From Chromera velia (lineage: Eukaryota; Sar; Chromeraceae), in the NCBI GenBank assembly GCA_018398765.1, contig JAHBMJ010002238.1, forward strand, positions 46,552-59,051: a stretch of 12,500 nt of DNA, read 5' to 3'. The notes beneath the pieces are model-generated. The model ran no database searches. It saw only the letters and a list, made by a program, of their open reading frames with translations, and was not told where the DNA came from. The translations under genes and the position numbers were made by a program. Position 1 is the first letter of the stretch; the number at the start of each line of letters is the position of its first letter. Below, one piece after another: positions 7,818 through 12,371 of the stretch.

Positions 7818-9748
7818 GCACGCACGCACACACACACACACACGCACGCACGCACGCACGCACGCACGCACGAACACACGCACACACACACACACACACA
7901 CACGCACAGAGCAGCTGACCTTCTGGGCTGGGTACAAATGATTCCTCTCTGTTCCCCCTTTTCGATTCCCTCCTCAAGCAGCAGTTGGGGGACCTGGGTG
8001 GTTTTTCCGCAACCTGGCAAGAAAGTACGTGTACAAAAAAGAACTCACTCTGGCGGCACCTATCATCTGACTGCTTTTCGAGGATGTCGGAGTGACTTTG
8101 TCGAGAATGTCTTTGGCATCTCTCCTGGACTTCTCTTTTTTCTGTGCCTCCTGAATGCATTGAAATGAAGTCGGATGGGAGTGAAAACGGAGGCACGGGT
8201 CCACACAGTCCGTGTGTGTGCATGCGTATGCGCCCTCAAGGACATTTTTGTCCCCGACGGACAGACAGTCTTCCCCTCCAACAAATAGAGAGAGAGGAGG
8301 GAGATGGTGAAGGACAGCACGACTGACCGGTGTCCCCCACAATGACGGTCACCTGATGGTTTCTGACGGACTCGAGGACAACCTCTCTCCACTGCCATGC
8401 TGGGAGAAGCTTTCGAGTCTCTCGAAGGTCGACGCTCTGGACGCACACGAACATGCAGGCAAAAGACACACAGAGGTGGGAGGTGTTGGGGAAACAGAGA
8501 GGGGAGGAGGTAGGGAAGGACAAAAGAGACGAGGAAAGGAAAGGGGGCGTGCGAAAAGCAAATGCAACAAAAGGTCATACAGGCGAATATGAAAAGAACA
8601 TGTCTGTCGAATGTCCTTCTCTCACTTCCGTTAAGGTTTCTGTCGAGGATGGACATTTCATGAGTTCTCCCCCCCTGTTTGATTTCCCCAACGAAGAGCC
8701 CCACTCTGGCACGAAGATGGATGAAAGTGCAGCAGTCCGGCCGTACCTCATGCACTCACCTCTTTTGTGATCTTTGCTTTACTGGCGACTTCTCTTAGCT
8801 CCTCCATTTCCGTCGGGCCGCTCGACTGCAGACAGACAGAGAGACGGAGAGGGAGAGAACTGGGGTCGATTTCGGGTCCTCTGATGAATTCGCGTAGACG
8901 TGCGATTCTTTGAATGTCAGCAGTCTGCGTGAGGTCTATCCGAACACGTCAATAATGGTTAGATGGGAAATGGACAAGCAGCCAGGGAAGAACAGAGTGC
9001 AAAGACCGACGATACACCGGCAACCCGCAAAGACTGGGAAAGGCATGGACCCACAAGAAACCAGGTAAGAGAACTGCAACACCAAAGATTTAGATATTAA
9101 TTTCATGCAGACAAGTACAGAGACAGACAGAGAGAGAGACGCATGCACCTACCCACCTTCATGGACACGAAAGGGAACGAACGATCCCCCACGAACCCCT
9201 CTTCAACAAGACCCGACGCCGCAATTTCTACTTCGTCCACTGCGCCAAGTGTGCGCTGAATGTCCTCCAGCTGTTTCTCTACGCCCTTGGCCGAGCCAGT
9301 CAGTCTGCATGGGAATCGAAGAGATCGATGGAATACATCATTCAATAAGCTCATTTGAGCAGTGGAGTCCCTGCAGGATGGCATGCGTTCTCCCGTTTTA
9401 AACAATCGAGAACGGTAGTAATGCTGACGCACACAAGCGAATGTAAGCAACGGCCACGGATTCACCAGCACCTCTTACTGACTGACGCCGTTCCCACGCA
9501 CCCTCCAGAGAGGCCTTCTCCCTTCGGAGAACGGAGGACGAAAACAGAGGCAAATGACTGAATTTGTGTGTATTGACTTTCAGACACACGTTCAAAGGTA
9601 TGAGGAGAAAGCTCGACAAGTCGTGAGATGCTTGACCGACTAACCTTTCCACCCAGTCATCGTGAGTGAACATGTTCTCCATTTCCTCCCTCCCCCTCCT
9701 CTCACTTGACGCGACGAGGCCGTTACCGTCTTTCGAGAGGCCGCCTTT
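348..9748 (-). CDS. DExH-box RNA helicase, 21-exon core, 3' end off the window
   Basis: Superfamily 2 ATP-dependent RNA helicase of the DHX36/DHX57/DHX29 type, expected to unwind or remodel RNA or RNA-protein complexes. Exons in transcription order: 9748-9645, 9304-9157, 8924-8760, 8436-8328, 8013-7920, 7434-7235, 6884-6817, 6507-6461, 6137-6026, 5683-5498, 5191-5021, 4836-4541, 4213-4117, 3776-3677, 3356-3175, 2893-2498, 2146-2007, 1751-1671, 1294-1233, 1024-968, 574-348. Joined they give 3042 nt, 1014 codons, with no internal stop and consistent phase at every junction. Motifs, counted from the first traced residue: I GDTGCGKTT about 173-181, Ia TQPRR 203-207, II DEVHER 295-300, III SAT 327-329, IV VLVFLPG 545-551, V STNIAET 603-609, [10 protein letters not shown] 651-658, then HA2 and an OB-like C terminus. 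The start codon is upstream and unresolved; the stop lies beyond position 1. The subfamily (DHX36 versus DHX57 or DHX29) is not decided. All catalytic residues are intact, so it looks functional. Confidence 0.93.
596..653. repeat. 26-bp sequence duplicated in tandem, 32-bp period
   Basis: Identical copies at 596-621 and 628-653 contain ACAGGGGGACACGCATCACA. They lie inside the intron between exons u and t, just beyond the acceptor side. Confidence 0.9.
937..967. repeat. (GACT)n microsatellite at a splice donor
   Basis: Seven units plus GAC on the plus strand, read as GTCA repeats on the sense strand. The repeat begins at the donor of exon t, and the unit recreates the donor hexamer GTCAGT. 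Confidence 0.95.
968..1024 (-). CDS. Helicase exon t: OB-fold loop
   Basis: A 57-base exon encoding [18 protein letters not shown] with split codons at each end. The sequence is not strongly conserved; support is the TGCAG acceptor, the donor and phase. The donor lies at the start of a (GTCA)n repeat on the sense strand, so several equivalent donors follow. Confidence 0.7.
1233..1294 (-). CDS. Helicase exon s: OB-fold region helix
   Basis: Reads [20 protein letters not shown], matching the family helix r.i..lr.Qll..L that follows FLSp.tl. The acceptor is CACGCAG and the donor TCTCG|GTCAGT. It is short, but phases fit the flanking exons. Confidence 0.85.
1671..1751 (-). CDS. Helicase exon r: OB-fold approach
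   Basis: Reads [20 protein letters not shown] and CSPVTL. It corresponds to the family segment L..y..W......F....FLS..tl after SDHL. The acceptor is GTACAG and the donor CCTCAG|GTGCGT; phase is kept on both sides. Confidence 0.88.
1793..1822. repeat. (GAAA)n microsatellite
   Basis: About seven GAAA units in the intron between exons r and q, CTTT-rich on the sense strand. Because of it, plus-strand frames here are Lys/Glu/Arg-rich without meaning. Confidence 0.9.
2007..2146 (-). CDS. Helicase exon q: end of HA2
   Basis: Reads [20 protein letters not shown] and ends [11 protein letters not shown] plus a split Arg. It matches the family L.D..T.aa.L....PF.....K......R...........SDHL pattern. 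The acceptor CTGCAG|CTTCAC gives a gap-free match to the family; a TTTCAG 24 bases upstream is in phase and would add eight residues. Confidence 0.92.
2301..2348. repeat. (CA)n(GA)n(GACA)n compound microsatellite
   Basis: (AC)11 is followed by AG dinucleotides, ACAG units and AC again, within the intron between exons q and p. Confidence 0.95.
2498..2893 (-). CDS. Helicase exon p: winged helix and HA2 start, low-complexity insertion
   Basis: 132 codons, phase 0. It reads [20 protein letters not shown], then [11 protein letters not shown] (winged-helix A...L..lgAl pattern), then an insertion of poly-Gly, poly-Ala, a Ser run and Gly again, then an acidic SDDEED stretch and [25 protein letters not shown](F)...LPV is the HA2 signature. 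The 60-odd-residue Ser/Gly/acidic insertion separates GAL from LTPLG, which are adjacent in most relatives. Confidence 0.93.
3027..3093. repeat. (CA)n(GA)n compound microsatellite
   Basis: About twenty CA units, with one interruption, pass straight into about thirteen GA units. It lies in the intron between exons p and o and has the same architecture as at 2301 and 5441. Confidence 0.95.
3175..3356 (-). CDS. Helicase exon o: motif VI
   Basis: Reads [19 protein letters not shown], then [20 protein letters not shown] and a Glu/Pro-rich loop ending [18 protein letters not shown] contains the arginine fingers that sense ATP. Between motifs V and VI the usual SKA(S/N)..QR element is kept (SKANSRQR). 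Confidence 0.96.
3677..3776 (-). CDS. Helicase exon n: motif V
   Basis: Reads [20 protein letters not shown] and [13 protein letters not shown]. This is a textbook DExH motif V. The acceptor is TGCAG, preceded on the sense strand by an A-rich run instead of a pyrimidine tract. The donor is CCAG|GTAGGT. Confidence 0.96.
4117..4213 (-). CDS. Helicase exon m: RecA2 LHS loop region
   Basis: Reads [20 protein letters not shown] and [12 protein letters not shown]. It corresponds to the family segment LPLHS.LS..EQ..VF...P.G.RK, which leads directly into motif V on the next exon. The Pro-Leu before His-Ser is replaced by Arg-Ala. The donor is AAAG|GTCAGC. Confidence 0.94.
4541..4836 (-). CDS. Helicase exon l: start of RecA2, motif IV
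   Basis: Reads [20 protein letters not shown], a Glu/Ala helix, [16 protein letters not shown], an acidic loop, and [27 protein letters not shown] is motif IV, the first strand of RecA2. The DLV..VV.. helix corresponds to the usual I..LI..I segment before it. The donor is TACAG|GTCGGT. Confidence 0.94.
5021..5191 (-). CDS. Helicase exon k: linker with RGG-type insertion
   Basis: Begins [20 protein letters not shown], which continues the FPVKEVFLDEI family pattern, then a Ser run and an Arg/Gly stretch ([12 protein letters not shown]) like RGG boxes that bind RNA. The 3' boundary GAG|GTCGGT was chosen because it fits the local donor style; AAA|GTAGCG further on is also in phase. The acceptor lead (ATGAGTGAGTGTATGCAG) lacks a pyrimidine tract. 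Confidence 0.82.
5441..5480. repeat. (CA)n(GA)n compound microsatellite
   Basis: (CA)11 followed by (GA)9, close to the donor of exon j, in the intron between exons j and k. Confidence 0.95.
5498..5683 (-). CDS. Helicase exon j: Ser-rich insert and end of RecA1
   Basis: 62 codons, phase 0 at both ends. It opens with [15 protein letters not shown], then a low-complexity Ser/Pro/Ala/Gln run, then [13 protein letters not shown], the conserved linker strand between RecA1 and RecA2 (family: P.l.IPGR.fPV). The Ser-rich insertion precedes this strand and is not present in typical family members. Confidence 0.92.
6026..6137 (-). CDS. Helicase exon i: motif III
   Basis: Reads [20 protein letters not shown] and [20 protein letters not shown] is motif III, which couples ATP hydrolysis to unwinding, and FADYF is the usual continuation. 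The donor is GGGCTG|GTCAGT. The same frame stays open for a further 23 codons into the intron ([16 protein letters not shown]...) before a stop; those codons are treated as intron because the next exon joins only at 6026. Confidence 0.93.
6461..6507 (-). CDS. Helicase exon h: motif II completion
   Basis: A 47-base exon encoding [15 protein letters not shown] plus a split Arg. It joins to Asp-Glu upstream to form DEVHER. The acceptor is TTCACAG and the donor CTCAG|GTCAGT. It is short but unambiguous because the family motif spans both sides. Confidence 0.95.
6817..6884 (-). CDS. Helicase exon g: strand leading to motif II
   Basis: Reads [20 protein letters not shown] and then DE. The exon ends exactly after Asp-Glu, and the next exon begins with VHER, so the catalytic DEVH box is divided by an intron. 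The donor is GATGAG|GTCAGA. Confidence 0.94.
7150..7211. repeat. Perfect 31-bp tandem duplication
   Basis: Two identical 31-bp units at 7150-7180 and 7181-7211 contain ATCGGTTCAGGAAAAAGACA and a T run. They lie in the intron after exon f, starting 23 bases past its donor. Identity suggests a recent duplication. Confidence 0.97.
7235..7434 (-). CDS. Helicase exon f: RecA1 middle, motif Ib region
   Basis: Reads [15 protein letters not shown], then a charged stretch ([18 protein letters not shown]), then [20 protein letters not shown] and CTQ. This matches the family pattern IAA.S.A.RVA.E...G..VGYQIRF.......L.Y.T.G. The insert between Glu-Phe-Gly and the LIGHQIRF strand is longer than in typical DEAH helicases. 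Boundaries are CTGCAG and ACAAG|GTGGGA. Confidence 0.93.
7747..7910. repeat. Large (CA)n/(CGCA)n compound repeat
   Basis: About 160 bases of alternating CA and CGCA blocks, entirely alternating purine/pyrimidine and so prone to Z-DNA. It occupies the 5' part of the intron after exon e, starting about ten bases past the donor. It produces spurious His/Thr/Ala/Arg frames on plus and Cys/Val frames on minus. Confidence 0.97.
7920..8013 (-). CDS. Helicase exon e: rest of motif I to motif Ia
   Basis: Completes Walker A ([16 protein letters not shown]) and runs to GIICTQPRR, motif Ia, which contacts RNA in this family. The acceptor is GCCAG|GTTGCG and the donor GAAG|GTCAGC. The intron that follows carries the window's largest CA/CG repeat immediately after the donor. 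Confidence 0.95.
8328..8436 (-). CDS. Helicase exon d: Q-like element and first half of motif I
   Basis: Reads [20 protein letters not shown] and then [12 protein letters not shown]. The LPAW(Q)xR segment followed by VTVIVGDTG is the usual entry to a DEAH/DExH RecA1 domain. The donor ACCG|GTCAGT falls within the last Gly codon of GDTG, so the Walker A loop is split across two exons. Confidence 0.92.
8760..8924 (-). CDS. Helicase exon c: region leading into RecA1
   Basis: CGCAG acceptor and AAAGAG|GTGAGT donor; 55 codons, phase 0 at both ends. It begins [20 protein letters not shown] and ends [26 protein letters not shown] inside the exon at about 8826-8835 looks like an acceptor, but the frame is open across it and no donor far enough upstream exists, so I keep one exon. 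The start could alternatively be at 8825. Confidence 0.72.
9157..9304 (-). CDS. Helicase exon b: N-terminal helical segment
   Basis: CATGCAG acceptor and ATGAAG|GTGGGT donor. It reads [20 protein letters not shown] and later SFPFVSMK. The amphipathic [14 protein letters not shown] stretch suggests a helix. No family is recognised before the helicase core. The frame is also open upstream of the acceptor, so the exon could be longer, but phase with exon a supports this boundary. Confidence 0.75.
9645..9748 (-). CDS. Helicase exon a: charged N-terminal segment
   Basis: CTTGCAG|AAAGG acceptor and GAAAG|GTTAGT donor; starts in phase 0 and ends with two bases of an Arg codon. It begins [10 protein letters not shown] and ends [13 protein letters not shown]. 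This is the most upstream exon that I can join in frame to the rest. It shows no recognised domain. The next exon completes the Arg codon. Confidence 0.75.
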
Positions 9749-9960
9749 CTGCAAGCAGCGAGCACAGTAGACAGATTTTTGCATTACCTTTGGTAATGTA
9801 GAATTGTTTCAAACAAGTCTCTACTCACGCACTGCGCATAGAAAGAAAGGAAGAAGAAACGTTCTCTGATGGAGCCAAACATCGTGCAAGCCCAAAAGGT
9901 CCTGCGTCAACTCAGCATCTCGGGAGTTTCCGTCACATAGCCCTGCATGCGGTTGCTTAC

Positions 9961-9982
9961 CTCTGTGGTCCTTTCCTTTCTC
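9961..9982 (-). CDS. Tentative 22-nt micro-exon
   Basis: A CCCGCAG acceptor with a pyrimidine-rich lead is followed 22 bases later by ACAGAG|GTAAGC, the most canonical donor in the window. Read to end in phase 0 it encodes RKERTTE and joins in frame to the exon starting at 9748. It would need an upstream exon ending in phase 2, which I did not identify. The frame is open further upstream to about 10038, so the exon could be longer. Confidence 0.3.
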
Positions 9983-10360
9983 CTGCGGGACCAAACAAGA
10001 GGGGGTTTGACAAAAGGAACAGACAGCTAAGAGGACTCCACACACACAGAGCGCCTGCTGCATGGGAACTTGAAGGACGCTCTCTCTTTTCAAGTACAGA
10101 AATTTCTTTGATCACATCGATTACGTTGCGAATCATATTCTGATTTCAAACCGCGAAAGTAAACTCCTGATGCGACAGGAGAAGCACTGCTGACCAGCCA
10201 GAAGAAGACCCCCTGTCTTTTGACTTTCTCGAAAGTAAATACTCTGCATGCAGAAAGTGCAAACATGCCATAAGGTGCTACAAACAAATTTACACACACA
10301 TGCCTGCACAGCGATGGCACGCAGACTCGCAGACGGCCGTGCAGAGGCAAATGCACCCAC

Positions 10361-10413
10361 ACACGCACACACACACAGAGGGGGGGACAGAGAAAGAAAT
10401 AAAAAAGAGCGAG

Positions 10414-10489
<76 letters not shown>

Positions 10490-10500
10490 CAAAGAAAGAG
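10361..10500. repeat. (CA)n, (GC)n, (GA)n compound repeat
   Basis: CA units, then a short spacer, then (GC)n at about 10413-10429, then (GA)n with AAAG interruptions to about 10500. It lies within the unresolved N-terminal region of the gene. Confidence 0.95.
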
Positions 10501-10551
10501 AGAAGCGAGTTTCGCTAGAAGCTAGAAGAAGTGACGCACGCGCACGTTCAC

Positions 10552-10611
10552 CTTGCACAAAAACCTCATGCTCACACGTATCTACCCCTAAACCGACACA
10601 AACGCGCGCGC
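10552..10611 (-). CDS. Tentative small exon, N-terminal region
   Basis: A 60-base block has a CGCAG acceptor and a CAAG|GTGAAC donor. In phase 1 it reads ARVCVGLGVDTCEHEVFVQ, ending in a strand-like sequence reminiscent of double-stranded-RNA-binding or N-terminal helicase segments. Its starting phase fits directly onto the end of the candidate first exon at 11335. Support is only splice signals and composition, and no downstream partner was found that restores phase at 9748. Confidence 0.25.
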
Positions 10612-10728
10612 CTGCGTTCCTCCAGTCAGTCAATCAGACCCCGCCTCTTAGCTTTTCCTTCCTCAAATACCCATGCACGCGCAGAAAGAGTGGGAGGGGG
10701 GGGAGAGAGGGAGTGCATCAAGACCGAC

Positions 10729-10783
10729 TGAGAGAAAGCGTTCTTCCACTTCTTCAACGGCCTCATCTGGTAGGTGTAAAAGT
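10729..10783 (-). CDS. Tentative small exon, N-terminal region
   Basis: A 55-base block lies between a TGCAG acceptor and a CTCA|GTCGGT donor; two firm exons (4541 and 5021) end with the same GTCGGT hexamer. One frame reads LLHLPDEAVEEVEERFLS, an acidic helix-like sequence. A second frame reads FYTYQMRPLKKWKNAF and is also open, so the frame cannot be chosen. The base before the donor is A, whereas every firm donor in this gene has G. It may be a real exon of the N-terminal region or chance openness next to the (CA)n tract. Confidence 0.25.
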
Positions 10784-10797
10784 CTGCACTCAAACGA

Positions 10798-10800
<3 letters not shown>

Positions 10801-10836
<36 letters not shown>
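10801..10836. repeat. (CA)18 microsatellite
   Basis: An uninterrupted CA tract next to the tentative exon at 10729-10783. Confidence 0.97.
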
Positions 10837-10838
<2 letters not shown>

Positions 10839-11111
10839 TTTCGTCCTTGATGATGACACGTGCTAAGAAGCCAAGATAGTGGGAGAGAGGGAAAAGCAAA
10901 ACAAGACACGGGCAGATGGCATCCTGGAAGGAAAGGGAAAAATGGGGGCCCTGACTCTCAAGCGACGATGAGCAAGTACACACAGTTGGTGGACAGAACG
11001 TGCCAGCCAGCCAATAGACAGACAGAACAACAATCACTGGAGAAATAGACAGACATACTCTATTGTTTCTTTCCTTTTCCTTTCATTCACTTATTCACGA
11101 AAATCCAGTCG

Positions 11112-11192
11112 GACAGACAGACAGACAGACTATATGTTTCTTCTTCTTCTCCCTCTTTTTCTTCGTGAACACAACAGACAAAAAGAAAGAAG

Positions 11193-11238
<46 letters not shown>
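11112..11238. repeat. Two (GACA)n blocks
   Basis: GACA units at 11112-11130 and about twelve units at 11192-11238, in the presumed first intron. The sense strand reads (TGTC)n. Confidence 0.95.
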
Positions 11239-11288
11239 AAGACCCTGGCCATGTCCAAGTGCTGGGCGCTCTCGCGGTCTCTGCGTCC

Positions 11289-11322
11289 GTGTGTGTGTGT
11301 GTGTGTGGGTGGGTGTGGGTGG
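11289..11322. repeat. (GT)n(GGGT)n tract
   Basis: GT units followed by GGGT units, a few bases past the donor of the candidate first exon. It has the opposite strand orientation to the gene's other dinucleotide repeats. Confidence 0.9.
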
Positions 11323-11334
11323 ATACATGCTGAC

Positions 11335-11653
11335 CGTGTCCCAGTGCTGGATGATCTCTTACAGCTTCTCGAAAGGCGCTCTGGTGCATCGGAGCTCCGT
11401 TGGTCCTGAGGATGTTCACCAGGTTCCAAAGGTCAGCGTCTGTATGCTTGAAGGGCCTGTCATTACCTGTCTGCCCGTCTCCTGGAAGACTCGCCAACTT
11501 TTTCCGAATTACGTCATCGCTGACGGGAGGATAAGCGCCAGCTCCCGTCTCCCCCCCCTCCTGCTCACACTCGCCCCAGTCTTCCTCCTCTTCATCGAGG
11601 TGGACATCACGAAAGGGGAAAAGCGAGTCACCGTCTCCGCCCTCTCTTTTCAT
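11335..11653 (-). CDS. Candidate first coding exon of the helicase gene
   Basis: An open frame of 106 codons plus one base runs from an ATG at 11653, in a favourable GCCATGA context, to a donor CACG|GTCAGC that matches the gene's donor style. The product starts MKREGGDGDSLFPF, is rich in Asp/Glu (HLDEEEEDW), and then has a folded-looking segment, ADLWNLVNILRTNGAPMHQS followed by AFREAVRDHPALG. The segment resembles a small helical nucleic-acid-binding or protein-interaction module, but I do not recognise a family. The frame stays open upstream to a second ATG at 11761, so that start is possible too. It lies on the same strand as the helicase exons and about 1.6 kb upstream of them. I could not build an in-frame chain from it to 9748, so membership in the same transcript is inferred. 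It could instead belong to a separate small gene. Confidence 0.45.
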
Positions 11654-11761
11654 GGCAAGAGATGGGGAAGGATAAACAGTGTTTCTTTTGAGGTTGGCTT
11701 CAGGATGAGCACCAAAGAAAGATCCAGTCAAAAAAGCAGTCACTCTCAGCCCTCTGAGCAT

Positions 11762-12038
11762 TCACCCGCCGAGGCCCTGCAGGGAGACCTAGCGATTCGG
11801 ACTGCCTGTCTCAGTCTGTCGACAGCCGAAGCGCTTTTCTTCGGCAGATGAACTCCAAAAAGGCAAAGTCAAATGATTCGAATTGATCCGAGTGCTCGTG
11901 TGAGGAAAGCACACGCGTCACAGACTGCATATATGGCAGGAAGCGTATCAAACCCAGTTGTGTGGAAGTTATGGAAGACGTGAGGAGAGTTGAACAGCTC
12001 TGCTGCTCGGCAAGTTTCTGCTAGCTTTTTGGCGAGGG
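11762..12038. other. Upstream flank, no gene seen
   Basis: It lies 5' of the candidate first exon. A TATA-like ATATAT on the minus strand near 11929-11934 is about 275 bases from the ATG at 11653. I see no other promoter signal and no convincing coding sequence. Confidence 0.5.
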
Positions 12039-12185
12039 ATGGTAATTAACGCGCTGGACGCGGTCCAGCGCGGACCGCATGCGCGCGGGGAAGTGGTCGC
12101 GGGCCCTAGCTCGTCCGAGGCAAAAGTTCGTGCCGCGCGAATCACGCACTGCCGATTAAAGTTTGAATTAAAAAAAAAAAAAAAA
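12039..12185 (+). mobile_element. Possible retroposed fragment ending in A16
   Basis: A GC-rich segment ends in TTTGAATT followed by sixteen A at 12170-12185, after which sequence of a different character begins. Near its start it has a perfect 9-bp hairpin. A poly-A end is typical of SINE/LINE insertions or processed transcripts. No target-site duplication, RNA polymerase III promoter or reverse-transcriptase coding was found, so an ordinary A-tract is the alternative. Confidence 0.25.
12051..12078. other. Two overlapping, mutually exclusive hairpins
   Basis: GCGCTGGAC (12051-12059) pairs with GTCCAGCGC (12063-12071) around a 3-base loop. Alternatively GCGGTCC (12060-12066) pairs with GGACCGC (12072-12078) around AGCGC. 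Both stems are perfect and share bases, so only one can form at a time. Confidence 0.85.
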
Positions 12186-12189
12186 CGTG

Positions 12190-12371
12190 CATGGCCCCGG
12201 AAAGCGAAGCGGGGGGCACTTACCAAACAATCCCCTGAGCCCACACATGGCCCCGGAAAGCGAAGCGGGGGGCACTTACCAAACAATCCCCTAAGCCCAC
12301 ACATGCATGGCCCCGGAAAGCGAAACGGGGGGCACTTAAAAAATAGAAATACCCCAGCCCACGCATGCATA
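12190..12371. repeat. Three-copy 56 to 60-bp tandem repeat
   Basis: Copies begin with ATGGCCCCGGAAAGCGAA at about 12191, 12247 and 12307. The first two are nearly identical; the third diverges in its second half. Each carries an ATG-started micro-frame on the plus strand (MAPESEAGGTYQTIP in the first two, truncated in the third). The first two also carry a consensus splice donor TTTG|GTAAGTG on the minus strand. A partial relative (CCCGGCCCCGAAAGGC) follows near 12397. Confidence 0.93.

Larger units (their letters stand above)
575..9644 (-). other. Introns of the helicase gene: contents
   Basis: Twenty introns of 184 to 485 bases (mean about 318). Those near or above 300 bases hold the following. 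575-967: a 32-bp-period duplication and (GACT)n. 1295-1670: nothing recognised, purine-rich plus strand. 2147-2497, 2894-3174 and 5192-5497: (CA)n(GA)n. 3357-3676, 3777-4116 and 4214-4540: nothing recognised. 5684-6025: a 24-base segment found again at 9805-9828. 6138-6460 and 6508-6816: nothing recognised. 6885-7234: a 31-bp duplication. 7435-7919: a large CA/CG repeat. 8014-8327, 8437-8759 and 9305-9644: nothing recognised. Simple repeats are mostly purine-rich or CA on the plus strand, so the pre-mRNA is CU/GU-rich in introns. Confidence 0.8.

Noticed and set aside
7494-8168. 224-codon plus-strand open frame
   Set aside because: It is mostly His/Thr/Ala/Arg from the CA/CG microsatellite and lies antisense to conserved helicase exon e.
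9829-9875. Possible exon ending at the GTGAGTAG donor
   Set aside because: The pyrimidine tract and GCGCAG leave only three bases before the donor, and alternative readings need introns of about 39 bases or hit stops.
10248-10850. 200-codon plus-strand open frame rich in Arg/Glu and His/Thr
   Set aside because: It is a product of CA, GC and GA simple repeats with no protein-like segments.
11063-11851. 262-codon plus-strand open frame
   Set aside because: It is antisense to the candidate first exon and crosses GACA and GT repeats. Its composition is not protein-like, while the minus frame has plausible start and donor signals.
12030-12140. tRNA-derived SINE with A and B boxes
   Set aside because: A-box-like and B-box-like words occur but are too far apart and imperfect for a Pol III promoter.
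12190-12371. CRISPR-like direct repeats
   Set aside because: The units are contiguous tandem copies without unique spacers, in a eukaryotic setting with no cas genes.
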